Below are positions 61,719 to 64,000 of a stretch of 64,000 nucleotides of DNA, in pieces. The notes under the pieces are model-generated. The model made no database searches. It had not been told where the DNA came from and was given only the letters and a program-made list of their open reading frames with translations. The position numbers and the translations under genes were made by a program. Positions within the stretch are counted from its first letter, which is position 1, and every line of letters begins with the position of its first letter. The DNA is from Stenotrophomonas aracearum (GTDB lineage Bacteria; Pseudomonadota; Gammaproteobacteria; Xanthomonadales; Xanthomonadaceae). Where the stretch lies: NCBI RefSeq assembly GCF_031834615.1, contig NZ_CP115543.1:3979001-4043000 (forward strand), given 5' to 3'.

Positions 61719-62674
61719 GCCAGCGCCCATGGCAGCGCGTCAAGGTCGACATTGCCGCCGGACAGCACAACGCCGACCCGCTGCCCGGCAAAGCGCGCCG
61801 GTTCGGCCAGGATCGCGGCCAGTGCGATGGCCGATGAAGGTTCCACCACCTGCTTGAGCACCTGCCAGAGCAGGCGCATGGCCGCCACGGTCGCCGCGTC
61901 ATCCACCACGACCACGTCGGCCGCGCCGTGCAGCAGCGCGAAGTTGGGCGCACCCAGGGTGCCGCGCAGGCCGTCGCAGATCGTGTCAGGGACGAAATCC
62001 AGGCGCAGCGCGCCTGCGGCCAGCGAACGTGCGGTATCGGCCGCGCCAGCCGGTTCGGCCAGTACCAGCCGGGCATTCGGAGCGGCCGCCTGGAGTGCCA
62101 ACCGGGTGCCGGCCGCCAGCCCGCCACCGCCCACCGGCACCACCAGGGTGTCGAAGGGTCCGTGGCTGCCGATCAGCTCCAACGCGGCGGTGCCCTGCCC
62201 GGCGATCACCCGCGCGTCGGCATAGGGATGCACCAGCGTCGCACCGGTGTCGGCTTCAACCTGGGCGCACATCGCCTCACGTGCGGCGATGCTGGGCGTG
62301 CAGCGCCACAAGGTGGCCCCGTGGCGTTCGATATTGGCCAGCTTGGCCGCGACCGCGCCGGCGGGCACCACCACGTGGCAGGCAATGCCCCGGGTGCGCG
62401 CGGCCAACGCAAGCGCGGCACCGTGATTACCCGAGGAATGCGTGACCACGCCGCGCGCGGCGACCGTCTCGGGCAGGGCCCAGACCGCATTGCAGGCGCC
62501 GCGGAACTTGAACGCGCCGCCACGCTGCAGATGTTCGGCCTTGAACGCCAGCCGTGCGCCGCTCAACGCGTCCAGCGCGCGCGACTGCAGCACCGGGGTT
62601 ACGCTGGCATGCGGCGCGATCCGCGCGGCGGCGGCCAACAGGTCATCGACGCAGGGCAGGGATGAATCGGTCAT
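61715..62674 (-). CDS. Threonine/serine dehydratase-like PLP enzyme
   Basis: This 319-residue fold-type II PLP enzyme has the lysine motif GGAFKFRGACNAVW, the Asn-loop SSGNHGAALALAA, the phosphate-binding VPVGGGGLAAGTRLAL and the C-terminal VVLSGGNVDLDAL. It matches catabolic threonine dehydratases or serine racemases without a regulatory ACT domain. It probably deaminates threonine or serine. It is translationally coupled to the YdcF-like gene. Confidence 0.88.
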   Translation of the reverse strand: MTDSSLPCVDDLLAAAARIAPHASVTPVLQSRALDALSGARLAFKAEHLQRGGAFKFRGACNAVWALPETVAARGVVTHSSGNHGAALALAARTRGIACHVVVPAGAVAAKLANIERHGATLWRCTPSIAAREAMCAQVEADTGATLVHPYADARVIAGQGTAALELIGSHGPFDTLVVPVGGGGLAAGTRLALQAAAPNARLVLAEPAGAADTARSLAAGALRLDFVPDTICDGLRGTLGAPNFALLHGAADVVVVDDAATVAAMRLLWQVLKQVVEPSSAIALAAILAEPARFAGQRVGVVLSGGNVDLDALPWALA

Positions 62675-62787
62675 GACACAAGATTAACGGATGAAACGGC
62701 AACGGTTCATCCGCACCGGCCCGAGTTAAGGGCCGATTCAATGCCCCGGCCCGAAGCTGGACACCTACCCTAGGGGGGACTCGAATC

Positions 62788-63318
62788 ATGAAGATGCGCC
62801 TGATGTTCGCCGGCGGCCTGTTGTTGGCCCTGTCCGGCTGCGCGACCTACGACTACGTGGGCGGCGGCGGTGGTGGCAGCGGCTACTACCACGGTGCGCC
62901 GTCGGTGGAGTACCGCTACCCGGCCGGCTATCCGTACGGCTACGGCAGCGGTTACTACGGTGGCGGTGGCTACTACGGCTATGGCGGCTACGGTGGCTAT
63001 TACAACTACCCGATCTACCGTCCGTATCCGAACTACCGCCCGCCGCACAACCATCGCCCGCCGCCGCGTCCCGGCAACGGCAATGGCGGCCAGGTGCGTC
63101 CGCCGGACCGTCCGCGCCCGCCGTACAACGGCGGCTCGCCGTGGCGGAACATGGACTCGGTGGGCCGCCCGCAGCGTCCGGATCGTCCGCCGCAGCAGGT
63201 CCAGCAGCAGCGCCCGCCCAGCGTGCCGCAGTCCCGGCCGAATCCGCCGCAGCAGCGGAACAATGGCTCGCCGTGGCGGAACATGAACAAGTTGAACCAG
63301 CGCTCGGAACGTGAATAA
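62788..63318 (+). CDS. Gly/Tyr/Pro-rich lipoprotein
   Basis: This 176-residue lipoprotein has signal MKMRLMFAGGLLLALSGCAT with lipobox LSGC. Residues 25-75 are almost only Gly and Tyr; residues 80-150 are Pro, Arg and Asn rich. Two near-identical motifs, GGSPWRNMDSVGR and NGSPWRNMNKLNQ, occur in the C-terminal half. Low-complexity envelope proteins of this kind are common in Xanthomonadaceae but of unknown function. A 15-bp direct repeat (AAGTTGAACCAGCGC) spans its stop codon. Confidence 0.8.
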   Translation: MKMRLMFAGGLLLALSGCATYDYVGGGGGGSGYYHGAPSVEYRYPAGYPYGYGSGYYGGGGYYGYGGYGGYYNYPIYRPYPNYRPPHNHRPPPRPGNGNGGQVRPPDRPRPPYNGGSPWRNMDSVGRPQRPDRPPQQVQQQRPPSVPQSRPNPPQQRNNGSPWRNMNKLNQRSERE

Positions 63319-63513
63319 GTTGAACCAGCGCACACAAGAGTGCGGAGACCGCTTGATTTTCACCCGGCTGGCAGTCCACTCTAGGCAGGCAGTGACGACC
63401 TCGGTCGAAAAGTGACAAAAACGACCACGGGCGTCACATTGAGCTCTACGTCGATATCCGACAGGAACATCTGGATCCCCCCTGTTCCGGCCCTGTCGGA
63501 TGTCGGCACCTAC

Positions 63514-63552
63514 AAAGCAGAAGGCCCCGCCAATGGCGGGGCCTTCTGCTTT
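63514..63552. terminator. Long perfect hairpin, probable bidirectional terminator
   Basis: An 18-bp perfect stem (63514-63531 with 63535-63552) encloses AAT. Each arm begins AAAGC and ends GCTTT, so the transcript on either strand ends in a short T run. It lies about 195 bases after the lipoprotein gene. Confidence 0.7.
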
Positions 63553-63570
63553 ACGGGCGTAAGCGGGACA

Positions 63571-63608
63571 AAAAAAAACAGGGCCGACAGTCCCCCGACT
63601 GCCGGCCC
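63571..63608 (-). terminator. Minus-strand intrinsic terminator without a gene
   Basis: GGGCCGACAGTC (63581-63592) and GACTGCCGGCCC (63597-63608) form a 12-position stem with one mismatch and a CCCC loop. On the minus strand it is followed by nine T residues (complement of the A run at 63570-63578). No annotated minus-strand gene ends here. Confidence 0.65.
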
Positions 63609-63850
63609 CTCTGCTTCCCCGGGATGCGCATGGATCAGCCCCTGTTCCAATTCCGATCCGTAGCGCCTGACGGCGCCTGCCATCCTGGGTGCTATTGGGT
63701 TATCTGCAGATAACGTGCCAACTTGAGGGTCAGGTGCGGATTTTTTTGCATGCCCCCATTCAGGGAAGCGCCCGGAACGGCGCTAAAATTGTCACCCGCG
63801 CCCTGCCCCAGGGCTGATCCGGGCCGTTCCGGCCCCGCTCCGAGCACCCC

Positions 63851-64000
63851 ATGACCGATTCTTTCTACGGCTACGACGTCATCGTGATCGGCGGCGGCCA
63901 TGCCGGCACCGAAGCCGCGCTGGCGGCTGCCCGCAGTGGCGTACGCACCCTGCTGCTGACCCACAACGTGGAAACCATCGGCGCGATGAGCTGCAACCCG
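63851..64000 (+). CDS. mnmG: tRNA uridine-5-carboxymethylaminomethyl enzyme MnmG, 5' part
   Basis: The first 50 codons of MnmG (GidA) are present, cut by the window end. The FAD-binding dinucleotide motif [21 protein letters not shown] and the following [18 protein letters not shown] are diagnostic. With MnmE it modifies the wobble uridine of several tRNAs. The start ATG is at 63851. Confidence 0.95.
   Translation, partial: MTDSFYGYDVIVIGGGHAGTEAALAAARSGVRTLLLTHNVETIGAMSCNP

Larger units (their letters stand above)
63319..63850. other. Intergenic with two hairpins and mnmG promoter region
   Basis: There is no supported protein gene. The stretch contains the long perfect hairpin at 63514-63552, an antisense-oriented terminator at 63571-63608 and, near 63783, a TAAAAT that could be the -10 of mnmG. 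Confidence 0.5.

Noticed and set aside
63514..63552. CRISPR or repeat-array interpretation of the long palindrome
   Set aside because: It is a single perfect hairpin with flanking A/T runs and no repeated units, so a terminator is the simpler reading.

Overview
The window looks like a chromosomal piece of a Stenotrophomonas-like member of the Xanthomonadaceae. Three things suggest this: very high GC with GC-rich third codon positions from about 19.3 kb onward; a Xanthomonadales-type type IV secretion effector with a C-terminal XVIPCD-like domain; and a GTAG-headed short palindromic repeat of the S. maltophilia (SMAG) kind beside a tRNA-Arg. The genus is an inference.

Region 1 (1 to about 19.3 kb) is a genomic island of visibly lower GC. 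It has a large tyrosine recombinase and a small coiled-coil partner at the left, and it ends inside comM, of which only the 3' part remains (19.3-19.76 kb). Its centrepiece is a six-gene, tightly overlapping minus-strand operon (14.39 to 3.41 kb): DUF4007-type protein, large P-loop ATPase, DndC/PAPS-reductase-like PP-loop protein, cysteine desulfurase, a protein with two GHKL ATPase regions, and a receiver-type partner. It resembles DNA phosphorothioation (Dnd/Ssp) chemistry but lacks recognisable DndB, DndD and DndE, and is my main candidate for an undescribed defence system. A 19-bp palindrome lies between its putative -35 and -10. The rest of the island carries a HEPN protein, a broken metallophosphoesterase, an Xre/MbcA/ParS-like antitoxin, a HAD phosphatase and a tyrosine phosphatase; a repeated upstream element links several of these genes.

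Region 2 (19.8-39.4 kb) holds a frameshifted TonB-dependent receptor, a secreted BSP-type metalloprotease, a Cof-type phosphatase, a peptidoglycan-hydrolase T4SS effector with two lipoprotein genes as immunity candidates, a frameshifted VOC protein, a QEGLA-motif protein, a pair of paralogous small proteins, a 48-residue Gln-rich protein, an intact-ORF type I restriction-like S-M-R operon whose catalytic motifs are all degenerate, a short-chain fatty acid transporter, ubiA and tRNA-Arg(CCG).

Region 3 (39.4-54.9 kb) is an N-acetylgalactosamine locus. A minus-strand arm (GH31, TonB receptor, GH109) would free and import GalNAc; a divergent plus-strand arm (agaS, ROK kinase, agaZ, agaR, deacetylase, sugar porter) would move it into the cytoplasm and catabolise it, with AgaR-like sites between the arms.

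Region 4 (54.9-64 kb) is ordinary core genome: an HdeD-like membrane protein, comF, the biotin cluster bioB-bioF-bioH-SDR-bioC with a candidate BirA operator, a YdcF-like protein, a threonine dehydratase-like enzyme, a Gly/Tyr/Pro-rich lipoprotein, two strong hairpins and the start of mnmG.
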